Assembly (NCBI GenBank): GCA_022510625.1 | Contig: JAFLTD010000005.1 | Coordinates: forward strand, 1-61,285 | Origin: Lachnospiraceae bacterium | GTDB lineage: Bacteria > Bacillota > Clostridia > Lachnospirales > Lachnospiraceae | DNA length: 61,285 bases | Reading direction: 5' to 3' | Shown here: positions 1 to 9,165 of the stretch, one piece after another | Layout of the letters: every line of letters begins with the position of its first letter | Position numbering within the stretch: the first letter of the stretch is position 1 | Notes under the pieces: model-generated | Told to the model about the DNA's origin: nothing | The model's database searches: none | The model's input: the letters and a program-made list of their open reading frames with translations, nothing else | Position numbers and translations under genes: made by a program

Positions 1-525
1 AAGACATTGCTGGATATCGGATGCGGAAGCGGTTTGGAACTGGACTGCATTTTTGAGATATTTCCGAACTTGCATGTGACAGGGATAGACATGTCGGAAG
101 AGATGCTTGCGAAACTGTCATCCAAGCATGCAAAGCGTTCCCTCAAACTGATACAGGCGGACTATTTCATCCATCCGTTTGGAGAAAACTGCTTTGATGC
201 AGCGGTATCTTTTGAAACCCTGCATCACTTTACGATGGAAAAAAAGAAGGAGGTTTTCACGAAACTGTATCGCTGTTTAAAGCCCGGCGGTATCTATTTG
301 GAATGCGATTACATAGCGGATACGCAGGAGATAGAAGATTTGTTGTTTGCCGAATGCGACAGGAGAAGAAAGCGGGACGGTATTGCACCGGAGACATTTG
401 TACATTTCGATACGCCGCTGACACTGGAACATGAGATGCAGGCAATGAGGGAGTCCGGATTTGATCGAGTGGAATTAGTTGATGATTTGGATGGTACGCC
501 GATGATACGGGCGGTGAAGTATTGA
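1..525 (+). CDS. class I SAM-dependent methyltransferase, 5' truncated by window edge
   Basis: The reading frame is open from base 1 and stops at 523-525, giving 174 visible residues. The start lies outside the window. The glycine-rich SAM-binding motif I is visible at the beginning (LLDIGCGSGLELD), followed by an acidic strand end (TGIDMS) and a later motif around FDAAVSFETLHHF. The segment KLYRCLKPGGIYLECDY is the typical post-motif III region of Methyltransf_11/25 enzymes. The substrate cannot be read from sequence. It sits 43 bp before a pair of ABC exporters in the same orientation, so it may belong to the same transcript. A peptide-tailoring role would be only a guess, as no precursor peptide is seen between them. 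Confidence 0.85.
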   Translation, partial: KTLLDIGCGSGLELDCIFEIFPNLHVTGIDMSEEMLAKLSSKHAKRSLKLIQADYFIHPFGENCFDAAVSFETLHHFTMEKKKEVFTKLYRCLKPGGIYLECDYIADTQEIEDLLFAECDRRRKRDGIAPETFVHFDTPLTLEHEMQAMRESGFDRVELVDDLDGTPMIRAVKY

Positions 526-568
526 CACACCACTCTTGCAATCGTAATATGTTACTGAGGATAAGCAT

Positions 569-2401
569 ATGAAAACAAGAGACAAAGACAGGCACAGTTT
601 TAAGCAAACCCTGCAAAACAATATCTATGTCATAAAATTAGGGAGGGAGATATGTCCCTCCCGTATTGTTCATGCCTTTTTCAAGACAATCATCGACTAT
701 GCAGGGTGGGTTTTCTTCAGCGCTTATTTTATGAGATACATTGTAAATGCACTGGATACAGGGAGAGATGCACGTGATATTTTCCTGTTTGTTTTTGTGT
801 GCGGTTTTGTGTTTTTCATTGGGAATATGTACTTTGACTATGTGGAGAATGCAGTAGTCCCGCTGACGGATACGAAGATCTATCACGGTGTGTATATGCG
901 GCTGTACCGCAAGGCGAGGAATGTGGAACTGCGCTGTTATGAAAATGCGGATTTCTATAATAAATATACTATGGCAATTGATGATGCGGGAACGAAGGTG
1001 ACTACCATCATTGACAGTTTTTGGGGTGTATTTATTGGTGTGGTAGGTGTTGGATTGATCTTTTCAGCCATGTTCGAGGTTTCCCCTTTGTCTGTGCTTT
1101 TTATTATTTCTCCCTTGGTCGGCAACTTCTTATTCGGGACGATATGGAATAAGTTAATGGTGCGAAGATACGAGGAAGGTGTTCCCAATGACAAAGTATT
1201 AAACTATGTGAACAGGGTGATGTATCTTACGGATTATGCGAAGGAGATTCGTCTGTCCAATGTCTTTCGTCTGCTGAAGCGGCAGTATCATGAGGCTACG
1301 GACAAGAACGTGGAGATTGCAGTAAAACATGCGCCCAGAGTTGCCACTATGAATTTCTTAAGAAGTGAATTTACCTTTACAATCATTTTCGAAGGGGTAC
1401 TTTTATATGCAATCTATGAGAATCTGGTACGAGGGACTATGTCACTGGCGCAGCTTACGGTCATGACCAGTCTGATGGTTTCCGCCACGTGGATGTTGAT
1501 AGGATTATTTAACAACATTATGAACATGGTCAAAAACGGAATGTTTATCAGCAATCTCCGGGCATTTCTGGAATATGAGGAACAGATTCAGGAGAATCAG
1601 GACGGGATTATGGCGGATGCAGGATTCGAGACACTGGAGTTTGACAAGGTCTGCTTTTCCTATCAGGATGAAGAAACCATCAAGGATTTATCTTTTACCG
1701 TACATAAAGGTGATACTATCGCGCTGGTGGGGCATAACGGGGCGGGTAAGACTACCATCATTAAGCTTTTGCTTCGGCTGTACGACCCGACCAGCGGTGT
1801 GATCCGCTTGAACGGCATTGATATACGGGAATACAATCTGCGTTCCTATCGGAAGCTATTCACTACGGCATTTCAGGATGTGTGTCTGTTCGGAATGTCG
1901 GTGAAAGATAATATCCTGATGGGTGACCATAGAGAGAATGAGGAGGAACAGGTGATCCTCGCACTTAAGAAGGCGGGAGTATACGAACGGATTGAACAGT
2001 TGCCTCAGGGCATCGAAACTATTATGACGAAAGAATTTGACGAGGATGGCGCGATTCTTTCCGGAGGCGAGAGTCAGAAAGTAGCGGTTGCAAGGGCCTT
2101 TTATCAAAAGTGCCCTGTAAAGATTTTTGACGAACCTTCCAGTGCGCTTGATCCTATTGCGGAATACGAACTTTTTGACAGCATTATGAAGGATGGGGAG
2201 AAAAATACCATGATATTCATTTCCCATCGGCTATCCTCCGTGAAAAATGCGGATATGGTATTGATGCTGGAGCAGGGTACCATTATCGAGAGCGGTCCGC
2301 ACAGCGAACTGATGAAAACAGACGGCAGCTATGCGCAGATGTATAAGAAACAGGCAATGAATTATCTGGCGGTTGATTCCGTGGAAGGGGTGGCGCTATG
2401 A
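569..2401 (+). CDS. ABC transporter, fused permease/ATP-binding half-transporter (first of pair)
   Basis: A 610-residue half-transporter with an N-terminal transmembrane domain (about residues 30-320) and a C-terminal nucleotide-binding domain. The NBD shows Walker A (VGHNGAGKTT), signature LSGGESQK, Walker B ending in KIFDEPSSALDP and the switch histidine in FISHRLSS. The start ATG follows a GAGGAT ribosome site. Its last four bases overlap the start of the next ABC gene (ATGA), so the two halves are translationally coupled and probably form a heterodimer. The order TMD then NBD is that of exporters. The substrate is unknown; pairs of this kind in Clostridia are often annotated only as multidrug or peptide exporters. 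Confidence 0.9.
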   Translation: MKTRDKDRHSFKQTLQNNIYVIKLGREICPSRIVHAFFKTIIDYAGWVFFSAYFMRYIVNALDTGRDARDIFLFVFVCGFVFFIGNMYFDYVENAVVPLTDTKIYHGVYMRLYRKARNVELRCYENADFYNKYTMAIDDAGTKVTTIIDSFWGVFIGVVGVGLIFSAMFEVSPLSVLFIISPLVGNFLFGTIWNKLMVRRYEEGVPNDKVLNYVNRVMYLTDYAKEIRLSNVFRLLKRQYHEATDKNVEIAVKHAPRVATMNFLRSEFTFTIIFEGVLLYAIYENLVRGTMSLAQLTVMTSLMVSATWMLIGLFNNIMNMVKNGMFISNLRAFLEYEEQIQENQDGIMADAGFETLEFDKVCFSYQDEETIKDLSFTVHKGDTIALVGHNGAGKTTIIKLLLRLYDPTSGVIRLNGIDIREYNLRSYRKLFTTAFQDVCLFGMSVKDNILMGDHRENEEEQVILALKKAGVYERIEQLPQGIETIMTKEFDEDGAILSGGESQKVAVARAFYQKCPVKIFDEPSSALDPIAEYELFDSIMKDGEKNTMIFISHRLSSVKNADMVLMLEQGTIIESGPHSELMKTDGSYAQMYKKQAMNYLAVDSVEGVAL

Positions 2402-4326
2402 GCAAAACGACCTCCGGAAAGAATGACGGGCTGACGACAAAACAGACGATGAAGCAGGTGTGGGCAAATAACTGGTTCCTGATTAAGCTGTGCTTTAGTG
2501 CATCTCCCGCCTATGTGATATTTGCACCGATGGACGCCGTGCGACAACAGCTTTCCATCTTTGTTGAGCATACATACGGAATCGGCTATGTGTTGGAGGC
2601 GGCGGAATTCCATTACCCCTTCCGGCAGGTAGCGGTTTTCATCCTGCTTCTGGCGTTGGGTGTCACCGCGGGGATGATCTTTTCGGTATGGGTGTGGGAT
2701 TATATTGCAGCCAAAGAATTGCCCAAGGTAAGGCGCAGGGTGAAAATGATGCTCTACGAGCACGCCAGAAAGATGGATTTGGAGTGCTACGACAATCCGG
2801 AGTATTATAACCAGCTCGTTCTTGCAATTTCTGAGGCGGACAAACAGATAGACCGTTGTATCACGTTCCTGCAAAATACTTTGTCGGGACTTGCCGTGTT
2901 TATCTCTAATGGAATATACTTTCTGCATAAGGATAAGGTTTCCGTATTGTTTGTGACGGTTTCTTTCGTGATGGCGTTTGTCTTTAACCAGATATACAAT
3001 AAACTTACATACAAGCTGCGGATAGAAAGAAATCCTATAGAGCGCAAGAGGGAGTATGTAAAGCGGGTATTCTATCTGCCGGATTATGCCAAGGAACTTC
3101 GCCTGCATCCTGAGACGGCGGATATTCTGTATGATGAATTCGAGAAGAACAATGCAGCGATTTACGATGTGGAAAAAAGTTATACGAAAAGGAAGTTCTG
3201 GGTTGGGTTTCTGCGCCGATATGTCAGCAACGACTTTATCAGCGACACCGTGTATTTGTCCTATCTTGTGTTCAAGGCTGCAGTCATGCGCGGGCTGTCC
3301 TTTAGCAGTGTAGCCATTTTGTTTAACTCTTTCGGGCGGTTGAAAAGAGGCATGAGCGTCTTTACCGATGTCTACCCTTACGCCTGCGAGACCAGTCTTT
3401 ACGTGCAGAAAATACGAGATTTTCTGGATAGGGAACCTGAGATTGTAAGTGACAGAAATCTTCCGGTATCAAATGATGCCAAGGCGATCTCAATTTGTAA
3501 TCTTTCATTTGCATACGGACGAAAGGAAGATGACACGGATGTGAAAAAAGTCCTGAATGACATAACCTTTACCATAAAACCCAACGAAAAGATAGCGCTG
3601 GTCGGTTACAACGGCGCGGGCAAAACGACGCTGGTCAAGCTCCTCATGCGTCTGTATGATCCCACATCGGGAGAAATACTGGCTGACGGAGTAAATGTTA
3701 AGGATTACGATGTGGAAGAGTATCGTCATTCCATCGGAACGGTTTTTCAGGATTTCCAGATATTTGCCGGCTCTGTTGCGGAGAATGTACTGTTGGATGT
3801 TGAGGATGCGGAAATCGGTAATCAAACACAGCATACGCGCGGGCAGGAGATCCACACATCTGCTGACGAGGTGCATGATACTGACAGCCGCGGAGCACGC
3901 ATACATGTTGCGCTTTCACATAGTGGTTTAGGAGAACGCATTGAAACGCTCCCCGCAGGTACTGACACCATGATGACGACTGAGTTTGACTTGAAGGGAG
4001 TGAATCTTTCCGGCGGAGAGAGCCAGAAACTTGCGATAAGCAGAGTGTTTTATAAAGACGCAGGGCTGATCATACTGGACGAGCCTTCCAGTGCATTGGA
4101 TCCCATAGCCGAGTATCAGTTAAACCGTGCCATGCTGGAAGCTACGGAGGGCAAAACCGTGATTTTCATTTCCCACCGTCTTTCCACGACCCGTCTTGCG
4201 GACCGCATTATTCTGATGGAGCAGGGCCGGATCGCTGAACAGGGAACCCATGAGGAACTGCTTGCGATGGACGGAAAATATGCCCGGATGTGGAAGCTGC
4301 AGGCAGGACAGTATTTAGCGCAGTGA
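2398..4326 (+). CDS. ABC transporter, fused permease/ATP-binding half-transporter (second of pair)
   Basis: A 642-residue partner of the preceding exporter, overlapping it by 4 bp. It has the same architecture: transmembrane domain up to about residue 340, then an NBD with Walker A (VGYNGAGKTT), signature LSGGESQK, Walker B IILDEPSSALDP and H-loop FISHRLST. Both NBDs keep the catalytic glutamate, so both sites could hydrolyse ATP. Between the Q-loop region (VFQDFQIFAGSVAEN) and the signature, this subunit has about 30 extra polar residues (roughly 468-498) that its partner lacks. Substrate unknown. A terminator-like hairpin follows at 4417. Confidence 0.9.
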   Translation: MSKTTSGKNDGLTTKQTMKQVWANNWFLIKLCFSASPAYVIFAPMDAVRQQLSIFVEHTYGIGYVLEAAEFHYPFRQVAVFILLLALGVTAGMIFSVWVWDYIAAKELPKVRRRVKMMLYEHARKMDLECYDNPEYYNQLVLAISEADKQIDRCITFLQNTLSGLAVFISNGIYFLHKDKVSVLFVTVSFVMAFVFNQIYNKLTYKLRIERNPIERKREYVKRVFYLPDYAKELRLHPETADILYDEFEKNNAAIYDVEKSYTKRKFWVGFLRRYVSNDFISDTVYLSYLVFKAAVMRGLSFSSVAILFNSFGRLKRGMSVFTDVYPYACETSLYVQKIRDFLDREPEIVSDRNLPVSNDAKAISICNLSFAYGRKEDDTDVKKVLNDITFTIKPNEKIALVGYNGAGKTTLVKLLMRLYDPTSGEILADGVNVKDYDVEEYRHSIGTVFQDFQIFAGSVAENVLLDVEDAEIGNQTQHTRGQEIHTSADEVHDTDSRGARIHVALSHSGLGERIETLPAGTDTMMTTEFDLKGVNLSGGESQKLAISRVFYKDAGLIILDEPSSALDPIAEYQLNRAMLEATEGKTVIFISHRLSTTRLADRIILMEQGRIAEQGTHEELLAMDGKYARMWKLQAGQYLAQ

Positions 4327-4416
4327 TGAGAAGAACACCGGGAGTTATTAGCGAATTTCTAACACAGAATCGTGTGAAATCGGTTGCGAATCAAATTATA
4401 ATATGGTAACTTAGAC

Positions 4417-4451
4417 AAGAGAGGCCAATCATTCGTTAATTGGGCTCTCTT
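4417..4451 (+). terminator. Rho-independent terminator-like hairpin after the ABC exporter pair
   Basis: AAGAGAGGCCAAT at 4417-4429 pairs with ATTGGGCTCTCTT at 4439-4451 with one mismatch and a 9-nt loop. An AT-rich stretch follows. It separates the ABC exporter pair from the YitT gene. Confidence 0.65.
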
Positions 4452-4494
4452 ATCATATAATTTATATATCATGTTTAAGGAAGGAAGATGTATT

Positions 4495-5388
4495 TTGACA
4501 GGGACGAACAACAATCATGAGAGTCAACTAAAGAGCGGCAGTCCGATTATGACAGTGCTTAAAATGCTGTGGGAATATGTGATGCTGGCGTTGGGCGCAG
4601 CTATAGCTGCCTTTGCAATCGAGGAGTTTCTGGTACCGTGTAATATTTTGGACGGCGGTGTGGTCGGTGTCAGTATCATCGTCAATTACCTGAGCAAGAT
4701 TCGGTTAAGTCTGCTCACTTTTGTGTTTAATATTCCGTTTTTGATCGTCGGATACAAGGTGCTTGGAAAAGAGTTTTTTATTAAGGCCGGTTTTTCCATG
4801 GTGGCTTTTTCAACCTTTCTGGAATTGTTTGCGCCGTTGGGAGACATCACGAGAGATTCCCTATTGGCGGTATGTTTCGGCGGCATTGTTCTCGGTATCG
4901 GCGTAGGTTTGGTAATTTCTTTCGGAGGATGTCTGGACGGCACGGAGACGGTTGCCATCCTGTTAAATCGCAAGACTGATTTCCCTGTGGGAAGAACGGT
5001 TTTGTTTTTTAACATTGTTATCTATGCCATAGCAGGATTCGTGTTCCAACCGGACCGGGCGATGTACAGTCTGCTTACATATTATATCACATCGAAGGTG
5101 TTGGATTTTATAGATAACGGAATGAATCAGGCGAAAGCCGCCATGATCATCACGAACGACGGCGAGGAGATTGCGGACATGATCTACAAGAGGATGGGAC
5201 GAACCGTGACCATCATGGAGGGCGCAGGTCTGATCAGCGGTAAGAAGGATGTTCTCTACTGTGTCCTGAATCGTCTGGAGGTATACGAATTGAAGAAACT
5301 GATCAATGAGGCGGACAAAAGTGCTTTTATCGCTATCAATGAGGTCTCTGAAATCATCGGTAATCACATTAAGAAAAAAGGAGACTAG
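4495..5388 (+). CDS. YitT family membrane protein (DUF161/DUF2179)
   Basis: A predicted inner-membrane protein with 5-6 hydrophobic helices followed by a cytoplasmic DUF2179 domain of about 80 residues (NQAKAAMIITNDGEEIAD... onward), the layout of the YitT/YpjC family. Function of the family is unclear. The ATG at 4471 lacks an upstream ribosome site because AAGGAAGGA lies at 4478-4486, inside that reading. A TTG at 4495 is correctly spaced behind this site and is chosen here, giving 297 residues. The gene is followed after 12 bp by a TauE/SafE transporter in the same orientation. Confidence 0.85.
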   Translation: MTGTNNNHESQLKSGSPIMTVLKMLWEYVMLALGAAIAAFAIEEFLVPCNILDGGVVGVSIIVNYLSKIRLSLLTFVFNIPFLIVGYKVLGKEFFIKAGFSMVAFSTFLELFAPLGDITRDSLLAVCFGGIVLGIGVGLVISFGGCLDGTETVAILLNRKTDFPVGRTVLFFNIVIYAIAGFVFQPDRAMYSLLTYYITSKVLDFIDNGMNQAKAAMIITNDGEEIADMIYKRMGRTVTIMEGAGLISGKKDVLYCVLNRLEVYELKKLINEADKSAFIAINEVSEIIGNHIKKKGD

Positions 5389-5400
5389 AAGTATAATTCT

Positions 5401-6156
5401 ATGGAACTGCAATTAATACAGTTTTTGATTGTCTGTCCGCTGCTTTTTCTGGCAGGGTTCGTGGATGCGGTGGCAGGCGGTGGCGGTCTGATCTCTCTGC
5501 CGGCATGTATGATAGCGGGATTGCCGGTGCACTATGCGATCGGGACGAATAAGCTTAGCTCGGCGATGGGAACCGCAGTCGCCACCCAACAGTATGCGAG
5601 GCGCGGGTATATTCCTTGGAGACAGGCGGGTTTCTATGTGATCTGCGCACTGATCGGTTCCGGTACAGGCGCAAGACTGGCTCTGATGATAAGCGATGAA
5701 ATATTTAAGATTATCATGCTTGTGATCATACCGTTAACTGCCGTATATGTCATGCGCACTAAAGTGTTGGAGCAAAACAAAGCGGCATATTCTCCGCGTA
5801 AGACCCTCTGCATCGGCATGGCCGTTGCATTGTTTGTCGGTGTATATGACGGGTTCTACGGACCGGGAGCGGGTACTTTTCTGATGCTTCTTCTCACATC
5901 GGCAGCGCACATGAAGCTCAGTTCTGCCAACGGAGTTGCCAAGATCATTAACCTGACGACAGACTTAACATCGATTGCGGTGTTCTGGCATAACGGCAAA
6001 GTTTTGGTCCCGCTCGGGCTTACGGCAGGCCTTTTCAGTATTATCGGCAGCTATCTCGGCACACGCTTTTTCCAAAAAGGCGGCGCTAAGGTGGTAAAAC
6101 CGATTATGCTGGTGGTGCTTGCTATATTTTTTGTCCGTGTAATATCGGAATTATAA
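5401..6156 (+). CDS. sulfite exporter TauE/SafE family protein (UPF0721)
   Basis: A 251-residue polytopic membrane protein. The N-terminal half carries the family hallmark region (AGFVDAVAGGGGLISLPA) followed by GTNKLSSAMGT, and the second half repeats the pattern (GVYDGFYGPGAGTFLM, then SANGVAKIINL). This two-fold internal symmetry, with glycine-rich repeats, is diagnostic of TauE/SafE proteins. These carry sulfite, sulfoacetate or other organosulfur anions, or have unknown substrates; here the substrate cannot be assigned. It lies 12 bp after the YitT gene and just ahead of the MATE gene, so the three are probably co-transcribed. Confidence 0.88.
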   Translation: MELQLIQFLIVCPLLFLAGFVDAVAGGGGLISLPACMIAGLPVHYAIGTNKLSSAMGTAVATQQYARRGYIPWRQAGFYVICALIGSGTGARLALMISDEIFKIIMLVIIPLTAVYVMRTKVLEQNKAAYSPRKTLCIGMAVALFVGVYDGFYGPGAGTFLMLLLTSAAHMKLSSANGVAKIINLTTDLTSIAVFWHNGKVLVPLGLTAGLFSIIGSYLGTRFFQKGGAKVVKPIMLVVLAIFFVRVISEL

Positions 6157-6180
6157 TATGTGCGAGGAGTGTGTTTTACG

Positions 6181-7569
6181 GTGGATTTATTACGCAAAAT
6201 ATTTGCCCCTGTGGACATGACTACAGGTGTGCCATGGAAAAAAATTGTGCTTTTTACACTGCCGATGCTGCTCGGAAATATTGCACAACAGCTTTACAAT
6301 ACGGTTGACAGCATTATAGTGGGTAATTATGTGGGAGACAATGCGCTCGCCGCGGTGGGAAGCGCCGGACCGATTTTGAATCTGCTTATTGTGCTGTATG
6401 TGGGTATCAGCGTGGGCGCGGGTATTATGGTGTCCCAGTATTTCGGAGCTAAGAACAGAGAGGGATTATCCTATACGATTGGAAACAGTATCTTGCTGAC
6501 ACTGATTGCCGCAATCGCAGTGGCGGTGGCGGGGGCCTTTGTAACAAGGCCGCTTCTGGAACTTCTGAAAACACCGGAAAGCATTATCGACTGGTGTGCA
6601 TCCTATCTGTACATCTTGTTTATCGGCGGTGCGGGACTGGCTTTTTACAATATCTTGTCCGGCGTTTTAAGGGGGCTGGGTGACTCTGTCTCTGCGCTGG
6701 TCTATCTGGTGGTGGCGTGTGTACTGAATATCGGGTTGGATCTGTTATTTGTCATTCAGTTTAATATGGGCGTAAGCGGTGTAGCATTGGCGACTGCCAT
6801 CGCGCAGGCAATTTCGGCAGTGCTGTGTGCAATCAAGCTGTACCGAATGAAAGACTTGTTTGATTTTCGGATTGACTTTATGAGATGGAATAAAGAATAT
6901 GCCATGAACATCATCAGACTAGGTGTTCCTTCGGGTGTCACGCAGGCGATTTTGTCTATGTCCATGATTGTGGTGCAATCGTTGACCAACAGCTTCGGAG
7001 AAATGTTTATAGCAGCCAGCGTTATTGTAATGAGAGTGGACGGTTTTGCCATGATGCCCAATTTTTCCTTCGGCGCTGCCATGACGACTTACGCCGGGCA
7101 GAACGTGGGCGCGGGCGACTACGACAGAGTCAGGATTGGCGCGAAGCAGGGAACGCTTCTGGCGACCGGTGTATCGACACTCGTAACTGCGGTGATTCTT
7201 TTGGGCGGCAGGCATCTTATGGGAATCTTTACGGATACGGACGAACTGGTTATCTTAAGCATGCATTTGATGCAGATTTTGGCAGTGGGCTATATTGCAA
7301 TGGCAGTCATGCAGTGTCTGTGCGGTGTGATGCGGGGCGCAGGCGATACAATGACACCGATGTGGATTTCGATTGTTGAGACAGTGATTTTGCGTATGCC
7401 GCTCGCCTATATTATGTGCTACTTGTCCAGAACACCGGAGCTTCCTAACGGTAAGAGAGAGTATGTGATGGTGTCTTTACTGATTTCATGGATCGTGGGT
7501 ACAATACTGTCCTGCATTTTCTATGCGAGAGGCAGATGGAAGACAAAGATGGAGTTGAGTCGGAATTGA
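6181..7569 (+). CDS. MATE family efflux transporter
   Basis: A multidrug and toxin extrusion type antiporter with 12 predicted transmembrane helices in two related bundles. The start of the first bundle (LFTLPMLLGNIAQQLYNTVDSIIVG) and its counterpart (IIRLGVPSGVTQAILSMSMI) are characteristic of the DinF/NorM-like clostridial MATE group. The frame is open from GTG 6160, but the ribosome site GCGAGGAG at 6162-6169 sits 11 nt before GTG 6181. That start is preferred and gives 462 residues. Substrate unknown; sodium- or proton-driven cation export is the family role. It begins 24 bp after the TauE gene. Confidence 0.9.
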   Translation: MDLLRKIFAPVDMTTGVPWKKIVLFTLPMLLGNIAQQLYNTVDSIIVGNYVGDNALAAVGSAGPILNLLIVLYVGISVGAGIMVSQYFGAKNREGLSYTIGNSILLTLIAAIAVAVAGAFVTRPLLELLKTPESIIDWCASYLYILFIGGAGLAFYNILSGVLRGLGDSVSALVYLVVACVLNIGLDLLFVIQFNMGVSGVALATAIAQAISAVLCAIKLYRMKDLFDFRIDFMRWNKEYAMNIIRLGVPSGVTQAILSMSMIVVQSLTNSFGEMFIAASVIVMRVDGFAMMPNFSFGAAMTTYAGQNVGAGDYDRVRIGAKQGTLLATGVSTLVTAVILLGGRHLMGIFTDTDELVILSMHLMQILAVGYIAMAVMQCLCGVMRGAGDTMTPMWISIVETVILRMPLAYIMCYLSRTPELPNGKREYVMVSLLISWIVGTILSCIFYARGRWKTKMELSRN

Positions 7570-7573
7570 AAAT

Positions 7574-7627
7574 GATGCAACTTTGATGCAAGTTTGATAC
7601 AAGATTGATGCATGACTGTGCTATTGT
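7574..7627 (+). promoter_or_regulatory. four 11-bp direct repeats plus -10 box (activator-type promoter, copy 1)
   Basis: Heptamers GATGCAA, GATGCAA, GATACAA and GATGCAT start at 7574, 7585, 7596 and 7607, an exact 11-bp period with AT-rich 4-bp spacers. After 8 bp comes TATTGT (7622-7627), a plausible -10 box, 34 bp before the gene at 7661. No -35 box is seen. Seven-base half-sites every 11 bp in place of the -35 is the layout of Pho-box-like sites for OmpR/PhoB-type regulators. The same arrangement and the same 8-bp spacing recur at 32958-33011. Confidence 0.7.
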
Positions 7628-7660
7628 GTATTTCAAAAGTATTTTGAGGCGGAGAAGAAG

Positions 7661-9070
7661 ATGAGAAAGGTACTGATAAGCATATTGCTTGTGATCACAA
7701 TAGTCATTTCCTTGATAATGGGATACGGTCCGTGGACAGCACCGATTCTGTGGACGCTGTATAAGCCTTGGAGAGCGGACTTATCTCACGATACGGGGGA
7801 AGTGTTAAACATTTATTGCTGGAATGATGAATTTCGCAACTGTATGATAGAGAATTACCCCGGATATAAAGAAAACAGAGACGGAACAGGCAGGATCGGC
7901 GACGTAAAGGTCAACTGGATTATAGAAAACGGCTATGATGCTTATCAGGATAAATTGGATATGGCTCTGGATCGGCAGAACTACAAAGATGATGATAAAA
8001 GAGTTGACATCTTTCTTGTTGAGGCGGATTATGCGCTCAAATACACGAATGCGGAAGGCGTTTGTGTCTCCATGAAGGAGTTGGGCTTGATACGTTATAT
8101 GTCTGATCAGTATCGGTATACCAAGGATGTTGTGACGGATGATAAGGGGCGTGTGAACGGTGCTTCTCCGGTGGCGAGTCCGGGCTTGTATGTATACAGG
8201 CGGTCTGCTGCAAGGGAGGTGTTCGGCACTGATGACCCGGATGAAATCCAGAAGTATTTCTCCGACTGGGACAAGTTCGCTAAGTCCGCGGAAAAATTGT
8301 CGGACGAAGGGTGGAAGATACTTGCCGGCTATGATGATGCATACCGTGTCTATGCACAGAATGTATCCGATCCCTGGGTTGTAAAAGGTGGGCTTCGAAT
8401 CGATGACAGTCTTATGGACTGGGTTGAGCAGACAAAGGAATTTACGGATTGGGGCTATAACAATCAGGCCTATCAATGGTCTGAGGAATGGTTTGACGGC
8501 ATGACATCTTCAGGCGATGTATTCGGATATTTCGGACCGGCATGGTTTATAGATTATTCTGTGGCATTAGGGTCCTTAGATGACTTTTGGGGAGAACCGG
8601 AGGTCGGCAACGGCACATGGGGTGAATGGGCTGTCATTGAAGGACCTGCACCCTATTTCTGGGGCGGATACTGGATATGCGTTGCGCAGGGATCTGACAA
8701 CACCGGTCTTGTCGCCGACATTATTTATCAGCTGACCTGTAATGGGGAGGTTATGAAGGGTATGATTACGGAAGAGTGGCCCTTCTGCAACAACAGGCGG
8801 GTCATGAACCGGCTGGCGAAAGAGGGAGAACCAAACGAATTTCTCGGCGGGCAGAATGCACTTCCGCTGTACTGTTCATGTGCGGAGGATATTCGTATAG
8901 AACACGGAACCCCTTATGATTGGGATGTGGAGCAGTGCTTCAGGGATGCCATGTACGATTATTTTGAGGACAGAGTCAGTCTTGACGATGCCATGGATCA
9001 TTTCTACGATGAAGTGGAACGGATACACCCGGAAGTGATAAGGATGATGAGGCGGAAGGATAGAAGATGA
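7661..9070 (+). CDS. membrane-anchored extracellular solute-binding protein (carbohydrate type)
   Basis: A 469-residue protein with one N-terminal hydrophobic segment (about residues 4-20) and no lipobox cysteine, so it is probably held by an uncleaved signal anchor. After it comes LNIYCWNDEF, the typical first strand of cluster B (family 1) sugar-binding proteins, and many aromatic residues (EEWFDGM, FGYFGPAWF, FWGGYWICVAQ) suited to stacking on sugar rings. No ABC permease or ATPase gene adjoins it, so it is an orphan. Its promoter region carries four 11-bp direct repeats. It may serve a distant importer or a sensor. Confidence 0.78.
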   Translation: MRKVLISILLVITIVISLIMGYGPWTAPILWTLYKPWRADLSHDTGEVLNIYCWNDEFRNCMIENYPGYKENRDGTGRIGDVKVNWIIENGYDAYQDKLDMALDRQNYKDDDKRVDIFLVEADYALKYTNAEGVCVSMKELGLIRYMSDQYRYTKDVVTDDKGRVNGASPVASPGLYVYRRSAAREVFGTDDPDEIQKYFSDWDKFAKSAEKLSDEGWKILAGYDDAYRVYAQNVSDPWVVKGGLRIDDSLMDWVEQTKEFTDWGYNNQAYQWSEEWFDGMTSSGDVFGYFGPAWFIDYSVALGSLDDFWGEPEVGNGTWGEWAVIEGPAPYFWGGYWICVAQGSDNTGLVADIIYQLTCNGEVMKGMITEEWPFCNNRRVMNRLAKEGEPNEFLGGQNALPLYCSCAEDIRIEHGTPYDWDVEQCFRDAMYDYFEDRVSLDDAMDHFYDEVERIHPEVIRMMRRKDRR

Positions 9071-9102
9071 CGGTTTTATGTGTATCGCATTGAAGGAGAA
9101 TG

Positions 9103-9111
9103 TGCTATACT
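9103..9111 (+). promoter_or_regulatory. extended -10 promoter element before the DUF2156 gene
   Basis: TGC followed by TATACT (9103-9111) forms an extended -10 element about 55 bp upstream of the ATG at 9166. No good -35 match is seen at the usual distance, which extended -10 promoters can tolerate. It suggests a separate transcript for the DUF2156/GNAT pair. Confidence 0.4.
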
Positions 9112-9165
9112 GGAAAAAGATTATGCAGTGGAAGAAGAATATTAAGAAACTTAAAGGAGAATAAA

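Noticed and set aside
1-4326. RiPP or lantibiotic cluster (methyltransferase plus two ABC exporters)
   Set aside because: No precursor peptide, cyclase, peptidase domain or immunity gene is visible; the methyltransferase is cut and of unknown substrate.
7574-7613. CRISPR-like array reading of the 11-bp repeats
   Set aside because: Repeats are 7 bp with 4-bp spacers and there are no cas genes; promoter geometry explains them better.
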